NCBI GenBank assembly: GCA_020061585.1
Contig: JAGUXX010000118.1
Location: 1 to 64,000 of the forward strand
Length of the DNA stretch: 64,000 nt
DNA from: Betaproteobacteria bacterium
GTDB taxonomy: Bacteria; Pseudomonadota; Gammaproteobacteria; Burkholderiales; Thiobacillaceae
Direction: 5' to 3'
In this document: positions 8,580-15,627 of the stretch, piece by piece
How the letters are laid out: each line of letters begins with the position of its first letter
How positions within the stretch are numbered: position 1 is the stretch's first letter
The notes under the pieces: model-generated
The model's database searches: none
Told to the model about the DNA's origin: nothing
What the model saw: only the letters and a program-made list of their open reading frames with translations
Program-made: the position numbers and the translations under genes

Positions 8580-8585
8580 GGCGGC

Positions 8586-9314
8586 TCAGGCCCCGGTGCC
8601 GCGCGGGTTGAACAGATAGCCCTCGCCGCGCACGGTGCGGATATAGACCGGATTGGCGGGGGCGGGTTCGAGCTTGCGCCGCAGGCGCGCCACCCGAATA
8701 TCCACGGTGCGATCGTTGGGGCCCCATTCGTAGCCCTTGAGCAGGTCCATCAGGATGTCGCGGGTCAACACCCGATTGGGGCGCTCGGTGAACGCCTTGA
8801 GCAGATCGAATTCCGCACCCGAGAGGCCAAGATCGATGGCGTCCTTGAGCAGGCGCCGAGCCGCCAGGTCCAGGCAATACGGGCCGAAGTGGTAGGCATC
8901 CTGATCCGGCGCGGATTGGGCGGATGGCGTGGATTGAGCGCGCCGCAACAGCGCGCGCAGCCGGGCGAGCAATTCGCGCGGACTGAACGGCTTGGGCAGG
9001 TAATCGTCGGCGCCCATTTCCAGTCCCACCACTCGATCAGTCTCCTCGCCGCGGGCGGAGAGAATGAGAACGGGGATGGCCGCCGCCGTGCCCGCTTGCG
9101 CCCGCAGCGCCCGAGTGAGCATCAGGCCGTCCTCGCCGGGCAGCATCAGGTCCAGCACGATCGCATCCGGTCGGGCCTGTTCGATGGCGCGCCGCATTCC
9201 GGCCCCGTCGCCGGCCAGATCAACGACGAAGCCGGTATCGGTCAGATAGGCGGAGAGCAGATCACGCAACGCGGGATCGTCATCCACCACCAGGATGCGC
9301 GAGGGTGGGTTCAT
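8586..9314 (-). CDS. OmpR-family response regulator
   Basis: The 242-residue regulator has a receiver domain with the acidic cluster VVDDDP (10-13), phosphoacceptor Asp55 in VLDLMLPGEDG, and a conserved Lys in LPKPF. The C-terminal winged helix ends in NDRTVDIRVARLRRKLEP. It is first in an operon with its kinase. A GTATC array sits about 52-76 bp upstream of its start, shared with the mipA and EF-hand promoters, consistent with autoregulation. Confidence 0.95.
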   Translation of the reverse strand: MNPPSRILVVDDDPALRDLLSAYLTDTGFVVDLAGDGAGMRRAIEQARPDAIVLDLMLPGEDGLMLTRALRAQAGTAAAIPVLILSARGEETDRVVGLEMGADDYLPKPFSPRELLARLRALLRRAQSTPSAQSAPDQDAYHFGPYCLDLAARRLLKDAIDLGLSGAEFDLLKAFTERPNRVLTRDILMDLLKGYEWGPNDRTVDIRVARLRRKLEPAPANPVYIRTVRGEGYLFNPRGTGA

Positions 9315-9365
9315 GGCGGCAGTGTAATCGCGACGCCGGCTGGCGGACTTGGCTGGCTACGCGCT

Positions 9366-9390
9366 GATACAAAGCGATACACGCCGCTAC
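9366..9390. promoter_or_regulatory. GTATC tandem array D, divergent promoter of response regulator and secreted-protein gene
   Basis: On the plus strand GATAC (9366), GATAC (9376) and GCTAC (9386) are again at exactly 10-bp spacing (GTAGC/GTATC/GTATC on the minus strand). It lies between the divergently transcribed response-regulator gene and the broken Gly-rich gene at 9471, so it could control both. Confidence 0.6.
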
Positions 9391-9470
9391 ATGGAGGCAA
9401 ACGCGCGGCTACACGACCCGCCCAGAATGGGCAGCGTCGAAACCGAAGTGAACTTGCCCCTGAATCTCGA

Positions 9471-9815
9471 ATGGCCATGAAAAACGCAATCCTCCCCATC
9501 CTGCTCTGTCTCCTGCTCGCGCCGGCCATCGCCGTCGCGGCGGACGGAGCGGGGGAGGGGGCGACGCGCCGATCGCTGGACCTCTAACTGCCACGCGATG
9601 CTCTGCCCGAAACCTGGAGTCCGCCGTCCGCCGGAATTGGAAGTACCACGCCACTGCCCGACCTGGGCGGCCCGCGCATGGGCAATTCCAACCCCGCGCG
9701 GCACGGCGGACACCGGGGTGACCTGCGCCAGGGCGACCTGCCTTATGGCGCCGGTTACGAAGCCAGGCAAAGTGGTGGCGGTGGCCATGGGCGGGGCGGC
9801 GGACGGGGACGCTGA
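9471..9815 (+). pseudogene. Gly/Pro-rich secreted protein gene interrupted by an in-frame TAA
   Basis: An ATG at 9471 (or 9477) opens a signal peptide (MKNAILPILLCLLLAPAIAVAA), then RRSLDL and a TAA at 9585-9587. The same frame continues without another stop for 75 codons to a TGA at 9813-9815. The continuation (LPRDALPETWSPPSAG and a Gly/His/Arg-rich tail) looks like the rest of one small secreted protein of 115 codons. A single C-to-T change of CAA would explain the TAA. It sits divergent from the response regulator and just upstream of another secreted Gly/Gln-rich gene. A sequencing error cannot be excluded. Confidence 0.65.
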
Positions 9816-9854
9816 AGTTCGACACTCCTCTAAATTGATCGAAAGGAAAGCATC

Positions 9855-10205
9855 ATGAAAAAGACAGTTCTTCTCACCCGGATTGCCCTGGTGGCGCTGG
9901 CCACCCTGACCCCGACGCTAGAGGCCCAGGCCCGTGGCGGTGGGGGCGGTGGCATGGGCGGCATGAGTCAGGGCGGCTACGGCCAGATGGGCGGCCAGAG
10001 CCGAGGCCAGCAACAAGGCGACATGAGCCGTACCCGCACCCGCGATGCCTCTCAGGATGGCGCCATGCAACAGGACCGGCAGATGCGCCAGGAGCAGCGG
10101 CAGGCCGAGGTGGAGGACGGGACCATGGAACAGCGCCGCGAGATGCGCCAGGAGCAGCGACAGCAGGCCGTCCCTGAGGCCGCGACAACGACCGTTACGC
10201 CTTGA
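9855..10205 (+). CDS. Small secreted Gly/Gln/Met-rich protein
   Basis: The 116-residue product has a signal peptide (LTRIALVALATLTPTLEAQA), a Gly-rich stretch, and a Gln/Arg-rich tail with an imperfect duplication (MQQDRQMRQEQRQ and MEQRREMRQEQRQ). The RBS is GAAAGGAAAGC. It follows the interrupted gene at 9471 and may be part of the same two-component regulon. No domain recognised. The composition resembles low-complexity periplasmic proteins of unknown role. Confidence 0.7.
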   Translation: MKKTVLLTRIALVALATLTPTLEAQARGGGGGGMGGMSQGGYGQMGGQSRGQQQGDMSRTRTRDASQDGAMQQDRQMRQEQRQAEVEDGTMEQRREMRQEQRQQAVPEAATTTVTP

Positions 10206-10243
10206 ACGTTATCTCCTTCCTCGCAAGGGGAGGTAACCCCCAT

Positions 10244-10356
10244 TCACCAGGACAGTTGCTGCAGCCAGTCCGCCAGCATGCGGGTTCCGGCCGTGCGCAG
10301 GCCGGGGCCGATTTCTTGGCTCTGCGCGCGCAGAGCCGGGATGTTGATGCCGGCGG
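10244..10356 (-). pseudogene. 3' fragment of a class I glutamine amidotransferase gene
   Basis: The minus-strand translation SAGINIPALRAQSQEIGPGL...ADWLQQLSW is the last 37 residues of the amidotransferase encoded at 19228-19947, with its stop codon. The 118 bp at 10239-10356 align with 19223-19340. The rest of the gene is absent; a transposase fragment abuts the break. Confidence 0.85.
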
Positions 10357-10530
10357 ACGTTCAACGCTTTGAGCGGCACGTCGCTCTCCGGGCTGCACAA
10401 GCGGGAGAAATGGCTGGGGCAGGCCGAAGCGCTGCGGGATGGCAGCCCACTCCTCACGGTTGCAAAGGACCTTGGCATCCATGTCGCGATGGCTCATCGC
10501 TGGCGCCACCGTTTCCTGGCTGGGTGTCAA
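10357..10530 (+). mobile_element. IS1595-family transposase fragment
   Basis: The frame TFNALSGTSLSGLHKREKWL...VAMAHRWRHRFLAG has the helix-turn-helix block seen just before the DDE domain in IS1595/ISXO2-type transposases. The zinc ribbon upstream and the catalytic domain downstream are missing. No terminal inverted repeats are visible. It directly abuts the truncated amidotransferase fragment, so this insertion or a later deletion probably broke that copy. The remainder of the 10206-10599 gap holds nothing recognisable. Confidence 0.75.
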
Positions 10531-10599
10531 TGCCGATTCAAAACTGACACGCTGCGCCATTTACGCCTCCAGGGGGGCATTTCCCTGGTCTCATCGAAT

Positions 10600-11199
10600 T
10601 CACGACACTTCCATGGCCCCCACCATGGCTTCGATTTTGATGGCCGATGGCTGCGCGATGCAGGCTGCGCGGCACAGGGCGCAGCCCACACAATGTTCGG
10701 GGTCGATGCGCGGGCGATACATGTCCCAGACTAGCGCACCGGGGATAGGGCAACTGCCTTTGCATGCACCGCATTCCGGGCCTTGGTGGGGCAGACAGGC
10801 ATGTGTGTCGATGGTCACCCGGGCGAAGGGTCGGGGCAGAGCCGAAGGGGCATCCTTCGTGTCTGCCCCCCGCGCGTGTTGCTTTAGCGCGCCTGGTTCG
10901 CAGGCAGCGACACACGGCCATGCCTCACACAAATGACAGCCCTTGTGTAGGAGGTCCATGGCGGGGGTGCCAGCCACGGTGATGCCCAGCCGGGCCGCGA
11001 GGGGAAAGATCACTTCGTGGGGGCAGGCGGCAATACAGGCCCCGCACCGGGTGCAAGCGAGCAGGAAGGCCAGTTCGTCCTGCGCGTAAGGCGGCCGAAT
11101 CCAGTGCGTGGCCTGCCGGGTGACCTTGGCATCGCAAAGCTTGACGATTTTTTCGCCCGTGTTGCGAAAGGCCTGCTGGAAGAATGCGCGGCGATCCAT
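10600..11199 (-). CDS. NapF/NapG-like polyferredoxin with twin-Arg-like N-terminus
   Basis: The start at 11199 (MDRRAFFQQAF) was chosen over the longer ORF-track frame, which runs antisense-like through the next gene. The 199-residue product carries four Cys clusters for [4Fe-4S] centres: CTRCGACIAACP, CHLCEAWPCVAACEP, CLPHQGPECGACKGSCP and CVGCALCRAACI. It is the last gene of the leftward molybdoenzyme operon, 14 bp after the NosR/NapH-like gene. A role in electron transfer to, or maturation of, the molybdoenzyme is likely by analogy with NapF/NapG. The short N-terminus makes export uncertain. Confidence 0.85.
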   Translation of the reverse strand: MDRRAFFQQAFRNTGEKIVKLCDAKVTRQATHWIRPPYAQDELAFLLACTRCGACIAACPHEVIFPLAARLGITVAGTPAMDLLHKGCHLCEAWPCVAACEPGALKQHARGADTKDAPSALPRPFARVTIDTHACLPHQGPECGACKGSCPIPGALVWDMYRPRIDPEHCVGCALCRAACIAQPSAIKIEAMVGAMEVS

Positions 11200-11213
11200 C
11201 GGTGTTCCTTCGG

Positions 11214-12761
11214 TTAAAGGCGCATCAACATCGGCTGCATCAGCAACCAGAGGTTGAAACCGGACATGCCGGCGGCGAACAGCAGCATGGGGAAGAGCCG
11301 CCAGCCCTGACCGGCCCGCTCCGCTTCCAGCAACGCGGCACCGCGCTGGCGCACGATGCGCACGGCGACGAGAAAACCCAGTACCAGCAGGCCGGCTTGC
11401 AAGGCGAAGATCGTGTCCTGCCAGGTGAGCATGTTCATATGGCGTATCTGCTTTTCCGCCATGCTGAAAGGCAGCGCGCTCGTTCCCAGCGGGTTTTGCA
11501 CTACTCGGCTCACACCCGCGCTTTCGCGCACCAGATGATTGAGGTTGTGCGCCATGTGATAGGCAAACGCGAGCGGGAGCGCGGCGAAGGCGAAGGTGGC
11601 CAGGTATCGCTTGAACGGCAGGCGGCTTGGCGTCAGGCGGCGGGTCGCCGCCGCCATGAGGGCATAGACCCCGGCCACGGCGGCGAGGCAGGCCAGAAGC
11701 CCGAGGCTGAAGCTCCACGGCAGGCGGCCGCTGTCGCCGATAACGCGGGCCAGGTCGCGCATCCAGTCTTCCCAGAAGGGCATCATGGACAGCCCGTGCA
11801 GGGCGGTGAGCGCCAGCAATGCGAGCATGAAGACGGCTTCGTCCCACTGCGGGCGCGCGCCCTGTTCGGCCTCGATGCCGGGGGGGCGCAGGCGCCAGGC
11901 AATGTTGCCGTGCGGGCAGCTTTGGGCGCAGTTGCCGCAGGACGTGCAGTAGGTGTTCTGTTGAAGCCGCCCCATCACCAGACCGGTGGGGCAAGGTTCC
12001 ACGATCGCGTTGCCGTGATGGCAATCCAGGGTTTCGCAGCGGGCGCAAAGGTCGGCGTCGATGGGGCGCAGTTCCACCGCCGCCAGTTGCGAATAGGCTC
12101 CCACGGTGCGGCCCACCGGACAGAAGTAACGGCAAAACGCCTTGCGCCGGAACACCGCGAGCGAGGCCGTGGCCAGCACCACGATGAGGAGCGCCAATAA
12201 CGCCGTGGCATAGGGGTCGAGGGTGATGCCCAGGCCGAGTTCGAGCCAGGTCAGGCCGACGAGCAACCCCATGGCTGGCCAGACGCCGCGCAGCCCGCGC
12301 GGTACGCGCAGATTGAGAGAGTTGTTGGGTTCCGCGCGGCCCCCTATCTTTCGTCTGACCAGCCACTGCGCCAGCGCGTCCCAGGGACAGACCGCGCACC
12401 AGGCCGAGCCGAGAAAGAAGATCGAGAACACCAGCCCGCTCCACCACAGGTTCCAGGTCAGCACGCTAGCGAGGTTCCGTTCCGGGATCGACGTGCCGAA
12501 GAGGCCGGCGGCAATCACCAGCAGAAACAGCGAAACCGTCACGAGTTTCAAGGCAAGGCGGATGCCGGGACCGGCTGCCCATACGCGGTTGCCGATCAGC
12601 GGCAGCCGCAAGACCGGCCTGCCCATGCCTGACGCGGCAAGAGGCGCGCGCACGGCCCAGACCAGGGTCAGCAGCATCAGGGCGAGGATGGCCAGTCCCC
12701 AGGATTCCGGCAGCCCCGGATGGGTCATGATGAATGATCCGTCCGCGCTGCAATAGATCAT
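11214..12761 (-). CDS. NapH/NosR-like polytopic 4Fe-4S membrane protein
   Basis: The 515-residue inner-membrane protein has about ten hydrophobic segments and Cys clusters of the NapH/NosR type: CAVCPWDAL, CRYFCPVGR, CARCETLDCHHGNAIVEPCP and CTSCGNCAQSCPHG. It lacks the periplasmic FMN-binding domain of true NosR. The ATG overlaps the TGA of the preceding gene (ATGA). Such proteins move electrons between the quinol pool and periplasmic or cytoplasmic ferredoxins. It is the second NapH-like gene in this operon and much longer than NapH (about 290 residues). Confidence 0.85.
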   Translation of the reverse strand: MIYCSADGSFIMTHPGLPESWGLAILALMLLTLVWAVRAPLAASGMGRPVLRLPLIGNRVWAAGPGIRLALKLVTVSLFLLVIAAGLFGTSIPERNLASVLTWNLWWSGLVFSIFFLGSAWCAVCPWDALAQWLVRRKIGGRAEPNNSLNLRVPRGLRGVWPAMGLLVGLTWLELGLGITLDPYATALLALLIVVLATASLAVFRRKAFCRYFCPVGRTVGAYSQLAAVELRPIDADLCARCETLDCHHGNAIVEPCPTGLVMGRLQQNTYCTSCGNCAQSCPHGNIAWRLRPPGIEAEQGARPQWDEAVFMLALLALTALHGLSMMPFWEDWMRDLARVIGDSGRLPWSFSLGLLACLAAVAGVYALMAAATRRLTPSRLPFKRYLATFAFAALPLAFAYHMAHNLNHLVRESAGVSRVVQNPLGTSALPFSMAEKQIRHMNMLTWQDTIFALQAGLLVLGFLVAVRIVRQRGAALLEAERAGQGWRLFPMLLFAAGMSGFNLWLLMQPMLMRL

Positions 12762-13339
12762 GCGCCAGCCCGCCCGCTACGTTTCTCCGCGCGCGGCAGG
12801 CGCTTCTTCTGCACCAGATTGACACCGATCAGGATGGCGGCGATCACGCCCACGGCGATGCCGAGGGGGCCGACCGACAGGGGTTCGCCGATGCGCAAGG
12901 GGAAATCGATGAGGTAGGGCTCGCCACCCGCCTCGAATTCCGCTGTGATGATGTAGTCGCCTTCTTCCTTGAAGATGAAGCCCTGGCGGTGGGTGTTGTC
13001 ATTGGGGCGCTGCACGCCCAGCACTTCCTTGCGGCTGGGGTGCCAATTGTCCAGCCAGCCGTCGTCGCGCACGCTGAAGGTGATTTCCCCTTCAAAGGGT
13101 GTTCCGTCGTCGAGCCGGGTGGCATAGACGCTGACGCGGCCCGCTTCGTTGGGCTTGGGGAACGCGGGGAAGGCCATGTAGCTGACGAAATACGCGCCAA
13201 TCTGCGTTTCCACCTGCATGCTGGGCGGCGTGTTGGAATCTTCGTTCAGGCTGTAGGTGGGGCGGCCCAGCACATGGTGTGCCCCGGCAAACTGGCAGGG
13301 CAGGAGCACGAGCAGCCATAAGAAAATCAGGTGCTTCAT
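12758..13339 (-). CDS. Membrane-anchored periplasmic protein of unknown function in molybdoenzyme operon
   Basis: The start at 13339 (MKHLIFLWLLVLLPCQFAGA) overlaps the NapG-like stop by ATGA. The 193-residue product has a signal peptide, a soluble beta-rich domain of about 140 residues (GRVSVYATRLDDGTPFEGE, QGFIFKEEGDYIITAEFEAG) that looks Ig/FixH-like, and one C-terminal transmembrane helix (GPLGIAVGVIAAILIGVNLV) with a basic cytoplasmic tail. It has no Cys, heme or Fe-S motif in the soluble domain. It sits between two Fe-S modules, so it may be a structural or assembly partner. I do not recognise a named family. Confidence 0.75.
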   Translation of the reverse strand: MKHLIFLWLLVLLPCQFAGAHHVLGRPTYSLNEDSNTPPSMQVETQIGAYFVSYMAFPAFPKPNEAGRVSVYATRLDDGTPFEGEITFSVRDDGWLDNWHPSRKEVLGVQRPNDNTHRQGFIFKEEGDYIITAEFEAGGEPYLIDFPLRIGEPLSVGPLGIAVGVIAAILIGVNLVQKKRLPRAEKRSGRAGA

Positions 13340-13971
13340 ACCTTGTGCTTGACCACCGTGCCCTGCGCGCGATCGACGATCCAGATCGGCAGGCTGGGTT
13401 CGGGGCAGACTTCCACGCACAGGCCGCAGCCCACGCATCCGTCCTTGATGACGGGCCGGTACTGGTTCCACATCTCGAAGCCGATGGCCCGCTCGCCCAG
13501 GGGGCAGACGCTCACGCAGGCACCGCAGATGCCGCGATCCACCCAGGGGTAGCAGGCGGCGCGGTCGATCTGGGCGATGCCCATGTCGATCTCGTTCAGG
13601 GGCGTTTCGACCAGGGCCTCGGTGGGACAGGCCACCATGCACTTGTTGCACAGGGTGCAGCCCTTCTCCTCGGGGTTGATCCAGGGCGTATTGACCTTCT
13701 CTCCGCCATCCCGGCTGTGAAAACGGATGCAGCGCGGCGGGCAGACTTCACCGCACAGGCCGCAGCCGATACACGCGGCGACAAAGGCGGCATCGTCCTT
13801 CAGGGCCCCCGGCGGGCGGATGTGGTTGCGTTCGTTGTTGCGTCCGGGGCTGCGTATTTGCGCGCGGGCTTCCGGCGTCGTCAGGCGGGCCATGCCATAG
13901 GGCAGGCTGGCGGCGGCCAGCAGGGCCGCGCCGCGGATCAGGCGTTGCAGTGCGCTACGGCGCTGCATCAA
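13336..13971 (-). CDS. NapG/MauM-like periplasmic ferredoxin (second copy)
   Basis: The 211-residue product starts with an RR-containing signal-like segment (MQRRSALQRLIRGAALLAAA) and has four Fe-S clusters: CIGCGLCGEVCPPRC, CTLCNKCMVACPTEA, CYPWVDRGICGACVSVCP and CVGCGLCVEVCPEP. This pattern is that of NapG/MauM. It overlaps the upstream NapH-like gene by 17 bp and the downstream gene by 4 bp, showing tight coupling. In Nap systems NapG and NapH form a quinol dehydrogenase. Confidence 0.9.
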   Translation of the reverse strand: MMQRRSALQRLIRGAALLAAASLPYGMARLTTPEARAQIRSPGRNNERNHIRPPGALKDDAAFVAACIGCGLCGEVCPPRCIRFHSRDGGEKVNTPWINPEEKGCTLCNKCMVACPTEALVETPLNEIDMGIAQIDRAACYPWVDRGICGACVSVCPLGERAIGFEMWNQYRPVIKDGCVGCGLCVEVCPEPSLPIWIVDRAQGTVVKHKV

Positions 13972-14974
13972 TGGACCCCTTTTCAGAATGGGCGCGGAGG
14001 TATTGTTTGCCCAGGTGGCCGGGGCCTTGTTCCGGGATGTCCGTGGGGCGCAGCACGAAGGTCATGGCCTGGGTGGGGCAGACCGCGATGCAGGCTGTGC
14101 AGTTGTTGCATTCCTGGCCGAAATGGTCGCGCAGCGGGTCGAGGCCGAATTCGCAGACCGCATTGCACTTGGCGCAATCGTTGCAGCTTTCCGCGATGCG
14201 GCGGATGCGCACCAGGCGATAACGGCCCAGCAGCGAATAGAGCGCGCCGCCGGGGCAGACATAGCGGCAGAATCCCCGGCGCGCGACCAGGGTGTCGAAC
14301 AGCAGGGTGCCGACGAAGAACAGCGTGCCGGCCCCGAATCCGCCCAGGGCAATCGCGTAATACAGCTCGCGCCCGACGATGGCGGGCGGATAGATCGCCG
14401 CCATCAACACCGAGCCGGTGGCGGCGGAGAGCAGCAGCCCCACGCCCAGCACCGCGTATTTCAGGCGGCGGTCGAAATGGCGGTTGCCCACCTTGAAGCC
14501 AAGGCGGGAAAGCCAGGTGGAGACATTGGTGTTGAGCTCATACAACAATGTGGCGGGACAGATCCAGCCGCAGAAAAACCGCCCCAGCAGGAGTGTGAAC
14601 AACACGGGAATGAGGGCCGTCAACAAGAACGGCGCATACAGCTTGAGCCCCGCCGCCATCTGCCCGGCTATCGCGAGCGGGTCGCTCAACTGCAAGCCGA
14701 AGAAACTGCCCGACCAGGTGTTGCCCTTGATCGCATCCAGGTCTTCCGCCGGGTCTTCCGTGAAGACGCCGGTGAGGGTTTCCATCACATCGTAGAGCTG
14801 CTTCTCCGCTGGGGCGAGCAGGTCATAGGCATGCGCGGCGGTGAAGGTCTGGTAGACATGCATGAAAGGCAGGGCCACCAGCATCGCGAACACGATGGAA
14901 AGACTCAGCCAGCGCAACTTGTTGAGGTGTCGCCAGAGAAAAAACGGTTTCGGTGTACCCATCGGGTGGCTCAT
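13955..14974 (-). CDS. NapH/MauN-like quinol dehydrogenase membrane component
   Basis: The 339-residue protein has four or more membrane helices, the NapH cysteine motifs CGWICPATLLYE and CRYVCPGGALYS, and two C-terminal ferredoxin clusters (CNDCAKCNAVCEFG, CNNCTACIAVCPT). It is the closest in the window to canonical NapH. It lies between the two NapG-like genes. Expected role: oxidise membrane quinol and pass electrons to the NapG-like ferredoxin and onward to periplasmic carriers. Confidence 0.9.
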   Translation of the reverse strand: MSHPMGTPKPFFLWRHLNKLRWLSLSIVFAMLVALPFMHVYQTFTAAHAYDLLAPAEKQLYDVMETLTGVFTEDPAEDLDAIKGNTWSGSFFGLQLSDPLAIAGQMAAGLKLYAPFLLTALIPVLFTLLLGRFFCGWICPATLLYELNTNVSTWLSRLGFKVGNRHFDRRLKYAVLGVGLLLSAATGSVLMAAIYPPAIVGRELYYAIALGGFGAGTLFFVGTLLFDTLVARRGFCRYVCPGGALYSLLGRYRLVRIRRIAESCNDCAKCNAVCEFGLDPLRDHFGQECNNCTACIAVCPTQAMTFVLRPTDIPEQGPGHLGKQYLRAHSEKGSIDAAP

Positions 14975-14997
14975 TGAAATTGGCTAACTGAAGTCGG

Positions 14998-15591
14998 CTA
15001 ACCGTAGTCCGGAATGATGCGGATGGCCTGGGGAATCTGGATGCAGGAGCGCTCGCACAGGCCGCAGCCGACGCAATCTTTCAGCACCCGCGGCTGTTCC
15101 AGGCGGCCCACACGGATCGCCACGTCCTGCAAGGGGCAGGCGCGGTAGCAGACGCCGCAGGTCTTGCCCTGATACGACAGGCACAGCCGTTCATCGATCC
15201 GCGCCCGGCCCATGCGCACCTTGCCGAGGATGGGCGCCAGTTCACGCGCCACCGGCTGGATGGCATCGGTAGGGCAGACCTCACCGCACTTCATGCACAG
15301 GATGCAGGCTTGCTCGCGCGGCACGATGTAGGGCGTATCCAGCGAGCGCAGCCCGTTCTCGTGGCCGAAATACTGGATGCAGCGATTGGGGCAGATCTCG
15401 CCGCATTGCCCGCAGTGGATGCAATGCGCCAGGAATTCTTCTTCCGGACGCGCGCCCGGCGGCCTGAGATAGCGGATCGAGCGCGTGGGTTGGCGTGTGG
15501 GCACCCCCGGGCGTGCTTCGGCCAGCAGCGGGCTCAGCGCCGTCGCGGCGGCGGCGCCGAGCAGGGCGTCAAGAAAGGTTCTGCGCTGCAT
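14998..15591 (-). CDS. NapG/MauM-like periplasmic ferredoxin (first copy)
   Basis: The 197-residue product begins MQRRTFLDALLGAAAATALS (short Tat-like signal) and carries CIHCGQCGEICPNRC, CILCMKCGEVCPTDA, CLSYQGKTCGVCYRACP and CVGCGLCERSCI. It is immediately downstream of the large molybdoenzyme gene. The cluster pattern matches the other NapG-like protein (13336-13971), so this operon holds two paralogous ferredoxin modules. Confidence 0.9.
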   Translation of the reverse strand: MQRRTFLDALLGAAAATALSPLLAEARPGVPTRQPTRSIRYLRPPGARPEEEFLAHCIHCGQCGEICPNRCIQYFGHENGLRSLDTPYIVPREQACILCMKCGEVCPTDAIQPVARELAPILGKVRMGRARIDERLCLSYQGKTCGVCYRACPLQDVAIRVGRLEQPRVLKDCVGCGLCERSCIQIPQAIRIIPDYG

Positions 15592-15627
15592 GGATATTGA
15601 CGCGGAAATTTCTCGACCTAACCCGCC

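Noticed and set aside
8538-9587. 349-residue plus ORF across the response regulator gene
   Set aside because: Antisense to the regulator; only its last 39 codons (from 9471) look like a gene.
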